5,276 nucleotides of DNA from an uncultured Oscillospiraceae bacterium (GCA_947630345.1 CANRHF010000136.1:1-5276), one strand, 5' to 3'. Positions 1 to 5,276 are shown, counted from the stretch's first letter. Made by a program: numbers and translations. Notes: generated from the letters alone by a model not told the origin.

Positions 1-74
1 CAGACAGCAAGCCCTTTCGGTAGCTTGAACAGTTTTTTCTTCAAATTATTGTCTAACTTTTTGGGGGCACTTCA
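1..74 (+). mobile_element. Probable terminal end of an IS3-family (IS150-like) insertion sequence, body to the left
   Basis: Read on the minus strand from 74, the sequence starts TGAAGTG and continues into GCCCCCAAAAAGTTAGACA. This matches the usual IS150-group terminal repeat, which begins TG, has a C-run followed by AAAAAGTT, and ends near GGACA or AGACA. The outer boundary is placed at 74 because that gives a terminal TG/CA and aligns base for base with IS150-type ends. A terminator-like hairpin just inside the end suggests this is the right (orfB-distal) end, with the transposase on the plus strand outside the window. No transposase coding sequence can be identified in the few visible bases. 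The family call comes from pattern memory, and the second repeat and target duplication are not visible. Confidence 0.5.
8..40 (+). terminator. Possible intrinsic terminator just inside the IS end
   Basis: CAAGC (8-12) pairs with GCTTG (23-27). CC (13-14) can also pair with GG (19-20) around a TTTC loop. A run of six T (33-38) follows after five bases. The stem is short and has a two-base bulge, so the call is tentative. A terminator here would fit a plus-strand transposase ending just left of the window. Confidence 0.35.
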
Positions 75-124
75 TTTCTTAGGATGGGAAGCTGGCTCCG
101 CGTCTGGCTTCTTGATTGCGGTTA

Positions 125-319
125 TCAATTGAGAGGATCGCTTATCATGTGTTTCAGCGTTCCCGCGCCCAATAACAGGCTGACAGAGATTCCACCCAAC
201 AAACCACAGGAAAAATCCGGCAAGAACGCATACCTCAGTATCATCATCACAAATACCGCCAAACAAAGTCCGATAATAAAAAGAATTTCAAGGTATGTTT
301 TTAATTTTTTTGTATTCAA
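125..319 (-). CDS. Small two-helix membrane protein, function unknown (TTG start)
   Basis: I do not recognise this 64-residue protein. It has a basic N-terminus (NTKKLK), a hydrophobic helix at about residues 9-28, a short loop with a proline (FLPDF), and a second hydrophobic, glycine-rich helix at about 38-54. This predicts a small integral membrane protein with two membrane spans. The start is TTG. It is chosen because a perfect AGGAGG (complement of 327-332) lies seven bases upstream and no better start exists. It lies 71 bases downstream of the lipoprotein gene on the same strand, so the two may be co-transcribed. It ends about 50 bases before the inferred IS boundary, so the IS does not appear to cut it. 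The overlapping plus-strand reading frame has no ribosome binding site and looks like a shadow. Confidence 0.65.
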   Translation of the reverse strand: MNTKKLKTYLEILFIIGLCLAVFVMMILRYAFLPDFSCGLLGGISVSLLLGAGTLKHMISDPLN

Positions 320-326
320 TGACGAT

Positions 327-332
327 CCTCCT
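327..332 (-). promoter_or_regulatory. Ribosome binding site that decides the TTG start
   Basis: On the minus strand the sequence is AAAAAGGAGG, then seven bases, then TTG at 319. This strong Shine-Dalgarno sequence is the main evidence that the 64-residue frame is a real gene using a TTG start. Confidence 0.7.
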
Positions 333-390
333 TTTTAGGGACTCCCAATTCCCTTTTGTGTTTCCTGTATAGGGGCCTCTAAACGGGAAT

Positions 391-813
391 TTATTTCTCT
401 GATTTTTCCAAGACAAACGAAAAACTGCCATCGTTGCATTTATCGTCTGATTCAATTATGATGTAAATTGTTTTATTGCCTGTAAAAGTTTCGGTTTTTC
501 CATCAACTGAACCGTTCGTTTCAATTTCAAATAAGTTCAGCTTTTCATCATCAAAATCATAGTAAACTTTTATATTTCCTTCTCCCAACGTCGCTTCATA
601 AGTGATAAACACCTCGTCCGCGCTATTGTTTTTCAATTGTATTACGTATGTTCCGCTAAAACGATCAAATGAAACCGACGCTTCATTTGAGGTATTTGTC
701 CTTACCATCAGCATAGCGCTATAATGGCTTACATATTGATTCCCACAAGCGGATAATGTAAAACACAATACCAATGTTACCACTGCAAGGATCACACTTG
801 TGAATTTTTTCAT
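391..813 (-). CDS. Small secreted lipoprotein, function unknown
   Basis: This 140-residue protein begins with a classic lipoprotein signal peptide. It has the basic start MKKF, a hydrophobic core at residues 5-19 and the lipobox LSAC with the lipidated cysteine at residue 23. It should be cleaved before Cys23 and anchored on the outer face of the membrane. The mature part has no further membrane helix. It is polar and rich in Thr, Asn and alternating hydrophobic residues, suggestive of a beta-sandwich, but I recognise no family. I chose ATG at 813 rather than the in-frame TTG at 828 because GGAG (complement of 823-826) sits nine bases upstream of the ATG and because the signal peptide then starts normally with MKK. 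It has its own promoter, divergent from that of metG. Its base composition is clearly AT-richer than metG and the recombinase gene, which may indicate transfer. Confidence 0.85.
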   Translation of the reverse strand: MKKFTSVILAVVTLVLCFTLSACGNQYVSHYSAMLMVRTNTSNEASVSFDRFSGTYVIQLKNNSADEVFITYEATLGEGNIKVYYDFDDEKLNLFEIETNGSVDGKTETFTGNKTIYIIIESDDKCNDGSFSFVLEKSEK

Positions 814-836
814 AATCCATTTCTCCAATCAGGATT

Positions 837-852
837 GCAAAGTGAGCTTTGC
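837..852. repeat. Short inverted repeat GCAAAG-TGAG-CTTTGC in the lipoprotein gene leader
   Basis: GCAAAG (837-842) and CTTTGC (847-852) form a perfect six-base inverted repeat around TGAG. A third copy, CTTTGCAA, lies at 870-877, inside the spacer of the lipoprotein promoter. The inverted repeat covers the expected transcription start of the lipoprotein gene. It could be an operator or a 5'-end hairpin in the mRNA. No regulator for it is visible. Confidence 0.45.
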
Positions 853-858
853 GAAATT

Positions 859-887
859 AGTATAGCACGCTTTGCAAAAAATAGCAA
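859..887 (-). promoter_or_regulatory. Sigma-A promoter for the lipoprotein gene
   Basis: On the minus strand there is TTGCTA (882-887) as -35 and TATACT (859-864) as -10, separated by exactly 17 bases. The -35 matches the consensus at four of six positions and the -10 at five of six. Transcription would start near 852 and give a leader of about 40 bases before the ATG at 813. A copy of the GCAAAG repeat lies between the two boxes. Confidence 0.65.
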
Positions 888-913
888 GCGGCATCAAACG
901 GCGGGAAAAAATC

Positions 914-942
914 TTGACAAAGGGGCGAAAAGTGGGTATAAT
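914..942 (+). promoter_or_regulatory. Consensus sigma-A promoter of metG
   Basis: TTGACA (914-919) and TATAAT (937-942) are both perfect consensus hexamers with a 17-base spacer. Transcription should start near 949, just ahead of the T-box leader. It is divergent from the lipoprotein promoter, with 26 bases between the two -35 boxes. Confidence 0.92.
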
Positions 943-948
943 ATCCCA

Positions 949-1186
949 AAAGCAAAGGCAGAGAAGGGAAGAGTACCCGTTTTCGCGCCGGGCAGAGAGT
1001 CCCCCACTTTGGTGCGAGGGGGATGGGCCGCGGGCGGGGAACATGGTCCCGGAGCCGGGAGGTCGAAGATTTTTAGGCCCCCACGGGTGCGCCCGTTACC
1101 GCGCCAACGAGGCACGTTTTTCCGTGCGAAGCAAGGTGGTACCGCGATTCATTCGCCCTTGGAAGATCCAGGGCGATTTTTTATTT
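949..1186 (+). promoter_or_regulatory. T-box riboswitch leader, methionine-specific
   Basis: This leader RNA senses uncharged tRNA-Met and controls read-through into metG. The visible landmarks are in the expected order: AGTA at 972-975, the distal-loop AGAGAG at 994-999 and GGTGCGA at 1011-1017. Next comes a specifier region, GAACATGGT, with ATG at 1043-1045. Further on are ACGGG-TGCG-CCCGT (1083-1096), the conserved CGTTA and AACGAGG segment (1094-1112), and a stem-loop GCACG-TTTTTC-CGTGC (1112-1127). The T-box motif AAGGTGGTACCGCG is at 1133-1146, followed by a terminator. The specifier AUG matches the downstream methionyl-tRNA synthetase. The TGGT bulge (1137-1140) would pair with a tRNA 3' end carrying discriminator A73, as in bacterial tRNA-Met. 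When tRNA-Met is uncharged the antiterminator should form and metG be expressed. Confidence 0.95.
1153..1182 (+). terminator. metG: T-box attenuator terminator upstream of metG
   Basis: TCGCCCT (1153-1159) pairs with AGGGCGA (1170-1176). The stem extends after a one-base bulge through GG/CC around the loop AAGAT, and six T (1177-1182) follow. It is the terminator alternative to the antiterminator formed by the T-box motif just upstream. Confidence 0.92.
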
Positions 1187-1188
1187 TC

Positions 1189-1195
1189 AGGAGGG
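1189..1195 (+). promoter_or_regulatory. metG: Ribosome binding site of metG
   Basis: AGGAGGG lies six bases before the ATG at 1202. This fixes the metG start. The reading frame is open much further upstream, but that stretch is the T-box RNA. Confidence 0.9.
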
Positions 1196-1201
1196 TTTTT
1201 T

Positions 1202-3229
1202 ATGTGCGAAAAATGCCGGGGGAACTACTATATCACCACCCCCATCTACTACCCGTCGGCCAAGCTCCACATTGGCCACGCCTACTGCACCGTGGCCACC
1301 GACGCCATGGCCCGGTATAAGCGGCTCCAGGGCTACAACGTCATGTTCCTCACCGGCACCGACGAGCATGGTCAGAAGATCGAGGACAAGGCCAAGGAGG
1401 CCGGCGTCACCCCCAAGGAGTATGTGGATAACATCGTGGAGGGGGAGAAGGGCGTCCGGGACCTGTGGAAGCTGATGAACATCTCCAATGACCGGTTCAT
1501 CCGCACCACCGACGATTACCACGTGGCCGCCGTGCAGAAAATCTTCAAGAAAATGTACGACAACGGCGATATCTACAAGGGCACCTACCGGGGCAAATAC
1601 TGCAAGCCCTGCGAGAGCTTCTGGACCGAGAGCCAGCTGGTGGACGGCAAGTGCCCGGACTGCGGTCGGGAAGTGGTGGACGCGGAGGAGGAGGCCTACT
1701 TCTTCCGGCTGAGCAAGTACGCTTCCCGGGTCCGGGATCTGCTGGTGAACACCGATTTCCTGGAGCCCCGGAGCCGGGTCAACGAGATGGTCAACAACTT
1801 CATCGACCCGGGGCTGGAGGACCTGTGCGTCTCCCGGACCAGCTTCACCTGGGGCGTGCCGGTGGACTTTGACCCGGGCCATGTGGTCTATGTGTGGGTG
1901 GACGCCCTGTTCAACTACATGACCGCCCTGGGCTTCCAGAACGACAAGTATCACGACCTGGAGACCTTCTGGCCGGCGGACGTCCACTTCGTGGGCAAGG
2001 AGATCGTCCGGTTCCACTCCATCATCTGGCCCGCCATGCTCATGAGCCTGAATCTGCCCCTGCCCAAGAAGGTCTACGGCCACGGCTGGCTGAACTTCGG
2101 CGGGGAGAAGATGTCCAAGAGCCGGGGCAACGTGGTGGACCCCTATATCCTGGCGGAAAAATTCGGGGTGGACGCCCTGCGGTTCTTCATGCTGCGGACC
2201 TTCCCCTTCGGCTCCGACGGCAACTTTACCAATGAGTCTTTGATCAACACCATCAACCTGGATCTGGCCAATGACCTAGGCAATCTCCTGTCCCGGACCA
2301 CCGCCATGGTGGGCAAGTACTTTGGCGGCAAGCTCCCCGCCGGTTCCGGCGTGACGGAGGCGGAGCGCCAGGCCGTGGAGCTGGTCCAGTCCAAGCCCGA
2401 AGGCGGCTACATCGTCACCGCCGAGGGGCCGGAGAAGACCGACGCCGAGCTGATCACCCTGGCGGCCGCCCTTCGGGACCGGTACGAGGAGCAGATGGAG
2501 CGCTATCAGTTCCAGAACGCTCTGGAGGCGGTGTTCAAGGTGATCCGCCGGGCCAACAAGTATATCGACGAGAACGCCCCCTGGGTCCTGGCCAAGGATT
2601 TGGCGGCCAACGGGACCCGGTTGGCCCATGTGCTGTATAACCTCCTGGAGACCACCCGGATCTGCGGCGTGCTGCTGACCCCCTTCATGCCCGGCAGTAT
2701 GGACAAGCTCTTTGCCCAGCTGGGGGTGGGCGACGAGGGCCGGACCTGGGACAGCGCCGCCCGGTGGGGCGTGCTGCCGGAGGAGGCCGCTCCCGTCAAG
2801 GGCGAGAACCTGTTCCCCCGGATCGACATGGAGAAGGAGCTGGCAGCCCTAGAGGCCCTGAACAAGCCCGCCGCTCCGGCGATCCCTTTGGCGGAGCCCA
2901 AGCCGGAGATCGCCTTTGACGATTTTGAGAAGCTGGATCTGACGGTGGTGAAGGTCCTGGCCTGCGAGAAGGTGAAAAAGAGCGAAAAGCTGCTGAAATT
3001 CACCCTGGACGACGGCACCGGCGCCCCCCGGACCATCCTCTCCGGCATCGCCAAATACTACCAGCCGGAGGAGCTTCTGGGCAAGACCCTGGTGGCGGTG
3101 ACCAATCTGGCCCCCCGGAAGATGATGGGGCAGCTGAGCTGTGGGATGCTGCTCTCCGCCGAGCGGGGGGATCAGCTCCATCTGGTGATGCTCTCGGATG
3201 ACGTCCTCCCCGGTAGCAGACTGGTGTGA
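1202..3229 (+). CDS. metG: Methionyl-tRNA synthetase with C-terminal tRNA-binding domain
   Basis: This cytoplasmic class I aminoacyl-tRNA synthetase joins methionine to tRNA-Met using ATP. The product is 675 residues, a normal length for the long bacterial form. The N-terminal catalytic domain shows ITTPIYYPS (11-19), the HIGH signature KLHIGHAY (21-28) and TGTDEHGQ (51-58). The connective zinc knuckle has Cys134, Cys137, Cys151 and Cys154. The second signature GEKMSKSRG is at 301-309. The alpha-helical anticodon-binding domain follows, with the ANKYIDENAPW segment at 451-461. The last ~105 residues (about 571-675) form an EMAP/Trbp111-type OB-fold tRNA-binding domain, which in this family drives dimerisation. 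Compared with the usual form, about 20 extra residues appear around 391-415, and the N-terminus carries a CxxC (MCEKC) ahead of the conserved YYITTP. Expression is controlled by the T-box upstream. Confidence 0.98.
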   Translation: MCEKCRGNYYITTPIYYPSAKLHIGHAYCTVATDAMARYKRLQGYNVMFLTGTDEHGQKIEDKAKEAGVTPKEYVDNIVEGEKGVRDLWKLMNISNDRFIRTTDDYHVAAVQKIFKKMYDNGDIYKGTYRGKYCKPCESFWTESQLVDGKCPDCGREVVDAEEEAYFFRLSKYASRVRDLLVNTDFLEPRSRVNEMVNNFIDPGLEDLCVSRTSFTWGVPVDFDPGHVVYVWVDALFNYMTALGFQNDKYHDLETFWPADVHFVGKEIVRFHSIIWPAMLMSLNLPLPKKVYGHGWLNFGGEKMSKSRGNVVDPYILAEKFGVDALRFFMLRTFPFGSDGNFTNESLINTINLDLANDLGNLLSRTTAMVGKYFGGKLPAGSGVTEAERQAVELVQSKPEGGYIVTAEGPEKTDAELITLAAALRDRYEEQMERYQFQNALEAVFKVIRRANKYIDENAPWVLAKDLAANGTRLAHVLYNLLETTRICGVLLTPFMPGSMDKLFAQLGVGDEGRTWDSAARWGVLPEEAAPVKGENLFPRIDMEKELAALEALNKPAAPAIPLAEPKPEIAFDDFEKLDLTVVKVLACEKVKKSEKLLKFTLDDGTGAPRTILSGIAKYYQPEELLGKTLVAVTNLAPRKMMGQLSCGMLLSAERGDQLHLVMLSDDVLPGSRLV

Positions 3230-3249
3230 TCCATGCGTATCTAAAAATT

Positions 3250-3279
3250 GCCCCCGGCGTTCTCGCCGGGGGCTGTTTT
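3250..3279. terminator. Strong, probably bidirectional, terminator between metG and the convergent gene
   Basis: GCCCCCGGCG (3250-3259) and CGCCGGGGGC (3264-3273) form a perfect ten-base GC-rich stem with loop TTCT. On the plus strand TGTTTTC follows. On the minus strand the stem is followed by CAATTTTTAG, which also has a T-run. It sits 20 bases after the metG stop and about 40 bases after the stop of the minus-strand gene, so it can serve both. Confidence 0.9.
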
Positions 3280-3317
3280 CGACCCGCCCCGGGATTCCAT
3301 CCCCCCGGCGGCAGGGA

Positions 3318-3770
3318 TTAATTCTCCATTTGCTTGCCCAAAAAGCCCGCCACGGTCTGGGCCAGCCGCTGGTCGGACTCCTGGAGGGGGGTGTTGTCGT
3401 CGCCCAGCAGGAGCAGGACGCAGCCCATCAGGTCCCCCTGGGACAAAATGGGAGCGGCCACGCCAAGATGATACTTGTCAGACCCCTCCGCGGCCCGGAG
3501 GAGGGTCTCTCCGGGCTTGTAGCGGTAGTTTTTCCGCTGCTCCATCAGCTTTTCCAGCTCCTGGGAGTTGGGCTTGTCCACCAGCTCCCGCTTGGGCGCG
3601 CCGGACAGGGCAATGATGGAGTCCCGGTCCGCCACCGCCGCGATGCGCCCTGTGTTGTCCCCTATGGACTCACAGATCTGCACCGCAAAATCTTGCAGAT
3701 CCCCCATGGGCGAATACTTGCGAAAAATGACCCCTCCGTCTTTCTCCGTATAAATCTCCAAGGGGTCACC
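3318..3770 (-). pseudogene. spoVT: 3' five-sixths of spoVT, separated from its start and fused to the recombinase
   Basis: The last 150 residues of the fusion begin GDPLEIYTEKDGGVIFRKYS, continue with SPMGDL, and end TVAGFLGKQMEN. This follows SpoVT from about residue 31 to its end. The family is about 178 residues long and typically reads EGDPLEIF near residue 31, KKYSPI near 48 and AGFLARQMEQ at the C-terminus. The C-terminal half is the GAF-like ligand/dimer domain of SpoVT. The first ~30 residues, with the AbrB-type DNA-contact segment (LGRVVIPKEIRRTLRI in the family), are absent and replaced by the recombinase tail. SpoVT is a forespore transcription regulator in Bacillus and Clostridium. 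As it stands the gene cannot make normal SpoVT, but every codon downstream of the junction is intact, which argues against long decay. The SpoVT assignment rests on recalled family sequence. Confidence 0.88.
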
Positions 3771-5276
3771 GTTACTGATAACATTGACAGCATAGACCTT
3801 GTCCCCGTGATGAACAGAGGACTGAACGACCTGGGTCTTTAAGATATCCATGCTGCCCTGCTCAAAATTTGCGGCCATCTCCCCGCTGCCGCAGCGGATC
3901 AGGGCGTCCACGTCCGCTTTCAGTTGGATCTCCAGATGATCTTCATAGACCTTGATCCGCTGGATGATCAATTCCAAATCATTGCGTTCCAGCTTTTCCT
4001 TCTCCAGAATATCCCGGAACACCTCCATGGCGCTTTTCGCCGCCCGGTTCACCCGGAGAATGGTGTTGCGCTTGTCGGACAGCATTTCGACCTGATTGCG
4101 GACCCCCGCGATCTTCTGATGAAGCCCGGCTTCCAGCTCCTCGTAGGTTTCCTCCAGCAGCGCCTCCTGCTCCGGGTGCTTCATAAGGTCCCGGATGCGC
4201 TGGCGCTTGGTGGCTTTCAGCTCCTCCTGCAAGTCGGCCAGGATCTCAGCCAGGCGGTCGGCAGAGGCCTCCGTTTCCGCCACGTCCTCCCGCTCCTGGG
4301 CAATGTCCCGGTTGAGCCTCTCCAGCATGTCCGAGGCGTTTTCCATGACCCGCCGCACATATTCTTTTAGCAGATAGTCCAGCCGGTCCGCCCGGATGTG
4401 GTGGGAGGTGCAGCCCTTCCGCCCACGCCGGTGGTAAGTGCCGCAGGTGTAGGCGGCTTTCATGTCGCCGCGGCTCATGGCGAACATGGGACTGCCGCAG
4501 TCGCCGCATTCCAGGAAGCCGGCGTAGGTGTTGTCGTACTTCTTGACGCCCCGGTAATTGGATGTGGTGCGCTTTTCCCGGAGGGAGCGGGTGATGGCGA
4601 AGGTACGGTAGTCGATGATTGCTTGATGGTGGTTTTCGATCACGATGTGGTCGTCCTGGTCCCGTCTCCGTTCGGCGCCGTTGATTTTCTTCCGGGTGTA
4701 CTTGCCCTGCCGCAGAGTGCCGATATAGAAGTCGTTGTCCAGAATCCCCTGAACAGAAACGATGCTCCACTGGGCCTTCGCCTTGATTTTGTTCTCCTCT
4801 CCCGCCTGGTCCTTGCGCTGCTTTTCCGACATCCGGGGGGTGGGGATGCCCTGGTCGGTCAGGTAGTTGGCAATGCGCTTGTAGCCCCAGCCGTCGTTAT
4901 ACAGCTGGAAGATCTTGCGCACCACATCCGCTTCCGTGGGAACCACTTCAAATTCCTGCCGCTTGTTCACGATATAGCCGTAGGGCGCGGCGCAGATCCA
5001 CTTGCCGTCCTGCTGGCGGCGCTTGATCACATTGCGGATCTTCTTGCTGGTCTCGGTGACGGGCATCTCGTTGATCAGGAACTGAAACTGGATCTTCAGC
5101 CAGTCGTCGTCGTTGGGATAGTCGATGCCGTCTCCAATGGAGATGATCCGCACCCCCGCGTCCCGCAGATCCTCCAGCTCCACCAGCCCCCGGCTGTTGC
5201 GCCGGGAGAAGCGGGAGAAGTCCTTGACCACCAGAATGTCCATCCGGTGGGCCATCAGCTCCCGGCGCAGGGCCTG
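3318..5276 (-). CDS. Large serine recombinase fused in frame to SpoVT C-terminal part (N-terminus cut by window edge)
   Basis: This is a DNA integrase/excisionase of the large serine recombinase family. The frame is open to the window edge, with seven codons visible before the ATG at 5255, so that ATG is internal and the catalytic serine lies outside. Numbering from that ATG, the end of the resolvase catalytic domain is at 1-80, with the conserved arginines in KDFSRFSRR (Arg15, Arg18). The recombinase domain spans about 85-225 (GYKRIANYL, DNDFYIGTLR). A zinc ribbon has Cys250, Cys253, Cys271 and Cys282. A long charged coiled coil lies at about 311-397, followed by a C-terminal segment with IQRIKVYEDHLEIQLK (431-446). 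From Gly496 to the stop at 645 the sequence is SpoVT-like, with no stop or frameshift at the change. The recombinase therefore looks complete at its C-terminus and reads on into another gene. Whether the fused protein is active is unknown. Confidence 0.95.
   Translation of the reverse strand, partial: QALRRELMAHRMDILVVKDFSRFSRRNSRGLVELEDLRDAGVRIISIGDGIDYPNDDDWLKIQFQFLINEMPVTETSKKIRNVIKRRQQDGKWICAAPYGYIVNKRQEFEVVPTEADVVRKIFQLYNDGWGYKRIANYLTDQGIPTPRMSEKQRKDQAGEENKIKAKAQWSIVSVQGILDNDFYIGTLRQGKYTRKKINGAERRRDQDDHIVIENHHQAIIDYRTFAITRSLREKRTTSNYRGVKKYDNTYAGFLECGDCGSPMFAMSRGDMKAAYTCGTYHRRGRKGCTSHHIRADRLDYLLKEYVRRVMENASDMLERLNRDIAQEREDVAETEASADRLAEILADLQEELKATKRQRIRDLMKHPEQEALLEETYEELEAGLHQKIAGVRNQVEMLSDKRNTILRVNRAAKSAMEVFRDILEKEKLERNDLELIIQRIKVYEDHLEIQLKADVDALIRCGSGEMAANFEQGSMDILKTQVVQSSVHHGDKVYAVNVISNGDPLEIYTEKDGGVIFRKYSPMGDLQDFAVQICESIGDNTGRIAAVADRDSIIALSGAPKRELVDKPNSQELEKLMEQRKNYRYKPGETLLRAAEGSDKYHLGVAAPILSQGDLMGCVLLLLGDDNTPLQESDQRLAQTVAGFLGKQMEN
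3755..3785. other. spoVT: Candidate attachment-site junction between recombinase and spoVT
   Basis: SpoVT similarity begins at or just before the Gly codon at 3770-3768. Around this point are two small adjacent palindromes: GGTCACC (3764-3770) and GTTA-CTGA-TAAC (3771-3782). Serine recombinase att sites are short, imperfectly palindromic sequences with a two-base crossover, usually next to the recombinase gene, so this is the expected place and form. The exact core cannot be set without the other end of the element. Confidence 0.5.

Noticed and set aside
88..111. GAAGC ... GCTTC repeat after the 64-residue gene as its terminator
   Set aside because: The stem is only five bases, with poor inner pairing and no T-run on the minus strand.
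84..338. Plus-strand 84-codon frame overlapping the small membrane protein
   Set aside because: It has no ribosome binding site and no recognisable protein features, whereas the opposite strand has a perfect AGGAGG and two membrane helices.
347..391. Inverted repeat AATTCCC ... GGGAATT between the two small genes as a terminator
   Set aside because: The stem is seven bases with a 31-base loop and has no T-run on the minus strand, so it is not convincing as a terminator.
814..828. Upstream TTG start for the lipoprotein gene, adding five residues
   Set aside because: GGAG lies inside those added codons and is well spaced for the ATG at 813, which also gives a standard MKK signal-peptide start.
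872..1201. N-terminal extension of the metG reading frame by 110 codons
   Set aside because: This stretch is promoter and T-box RNA. The ribosome binding site at 1189-1195 and the family's N-terminus fix the start at 1202.
1187..2083. Long antisense frame of 298 codons within metG
   Set aside because: It is a shadow of GC-rich codon bias in metG. The composition is Val/Gly/His/Asp-rich without motifs, and the plus-strand protein is unmistakable.
3198..3842. Plus-strand frame crossing the metG end, the terminator and the spoVT segment
   Set aside because: It runs through a strong terminator hairpin and lies opposite clear SpoVT-like coding sequence.
4246..4770. Minus-strand 174-codon frame inside the recombinase region
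   Set aside because: It is an out-of-frame shadow of the recombinase on the same strand, with repetitive Arg/His/Pro composition.
1..5276. CRISPR array, tRNA or rRNA gene
   Set aside because: No regularly spaced repeats, no tRNA cloverleaf with TTCGA-type arm and no rRNA-like sequence were seen on either strand.

Overview
The window looks like chromosomal DNA of a GC-rich, spore-forming Clostridia member, plausibly of the Oscillospiraceae/Ruminococcaceae type. The reasons are a methionine T-box leader in front of metG, a consensus sigma-A promoter, AGGAGG-type ribosome binding sites, and a C-terminal segment that reads as the sporulation regulator SpoVT. Genus-level placement is inference.

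Layout. Positions 1-74 look like the end of an IS3-family (IS150-like) insertion sequence whose body lies left of the window. Positions 125-813 hold two small minus-strand genes in AT-rich DNA. The first is a lipoprotein with its own promoter, and downstream of it is a 64-residue membrane protein that starts at TTG. Positions 859-942 form a divergent promoter region. Positions 949-1186 are a T-box riboswitch with an AUG specifier, a T-box motif and a terminator. It controls metG (1202-3229), a full-length methionyl-tRNA synthetase with a C-terminal EMAP/Trbp111 tRNA-binding domain. A strong, probably bidirectional, terminator (3250-3279) separates metG from a convergent minus-strand gene that runs off the right edge.

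That minus-strand gene (3318-5276, N-terminus missing) is the most striking feature. Its first ~495 visible residues are a large serine recombinase: the end of the catalytic domain, a recombinase domain, a four-cysteine zinc ribbon, a coiled coil and a C-terminal tail. Its last 150 residues are, without any stop or frameshift, the C-terminal five-sixths of SpoVT. The junction falls inside the SpoVT AbrB-type DNA-binding domain, near codon 31 of normal SpoVT. Only the first ~30 SpoVT residues are missing.

The simplest reading is that an integrative element carrying its recombinase at one end has inserted into spoVT, close to metG, and that the recombinase now reads through the attachment site into the rest of the gene. 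Other Firmicutes sporulation genes (sigK, spsM, spoVFB, spoVR) are known to be interrupted by recombinase-bearing elements that excise during sporulation. This could be an analogous spoVT switch. The other end of the element, which should carry the first ~30 codons of spoVT, would lie to the right of the window and cannot be seen here.
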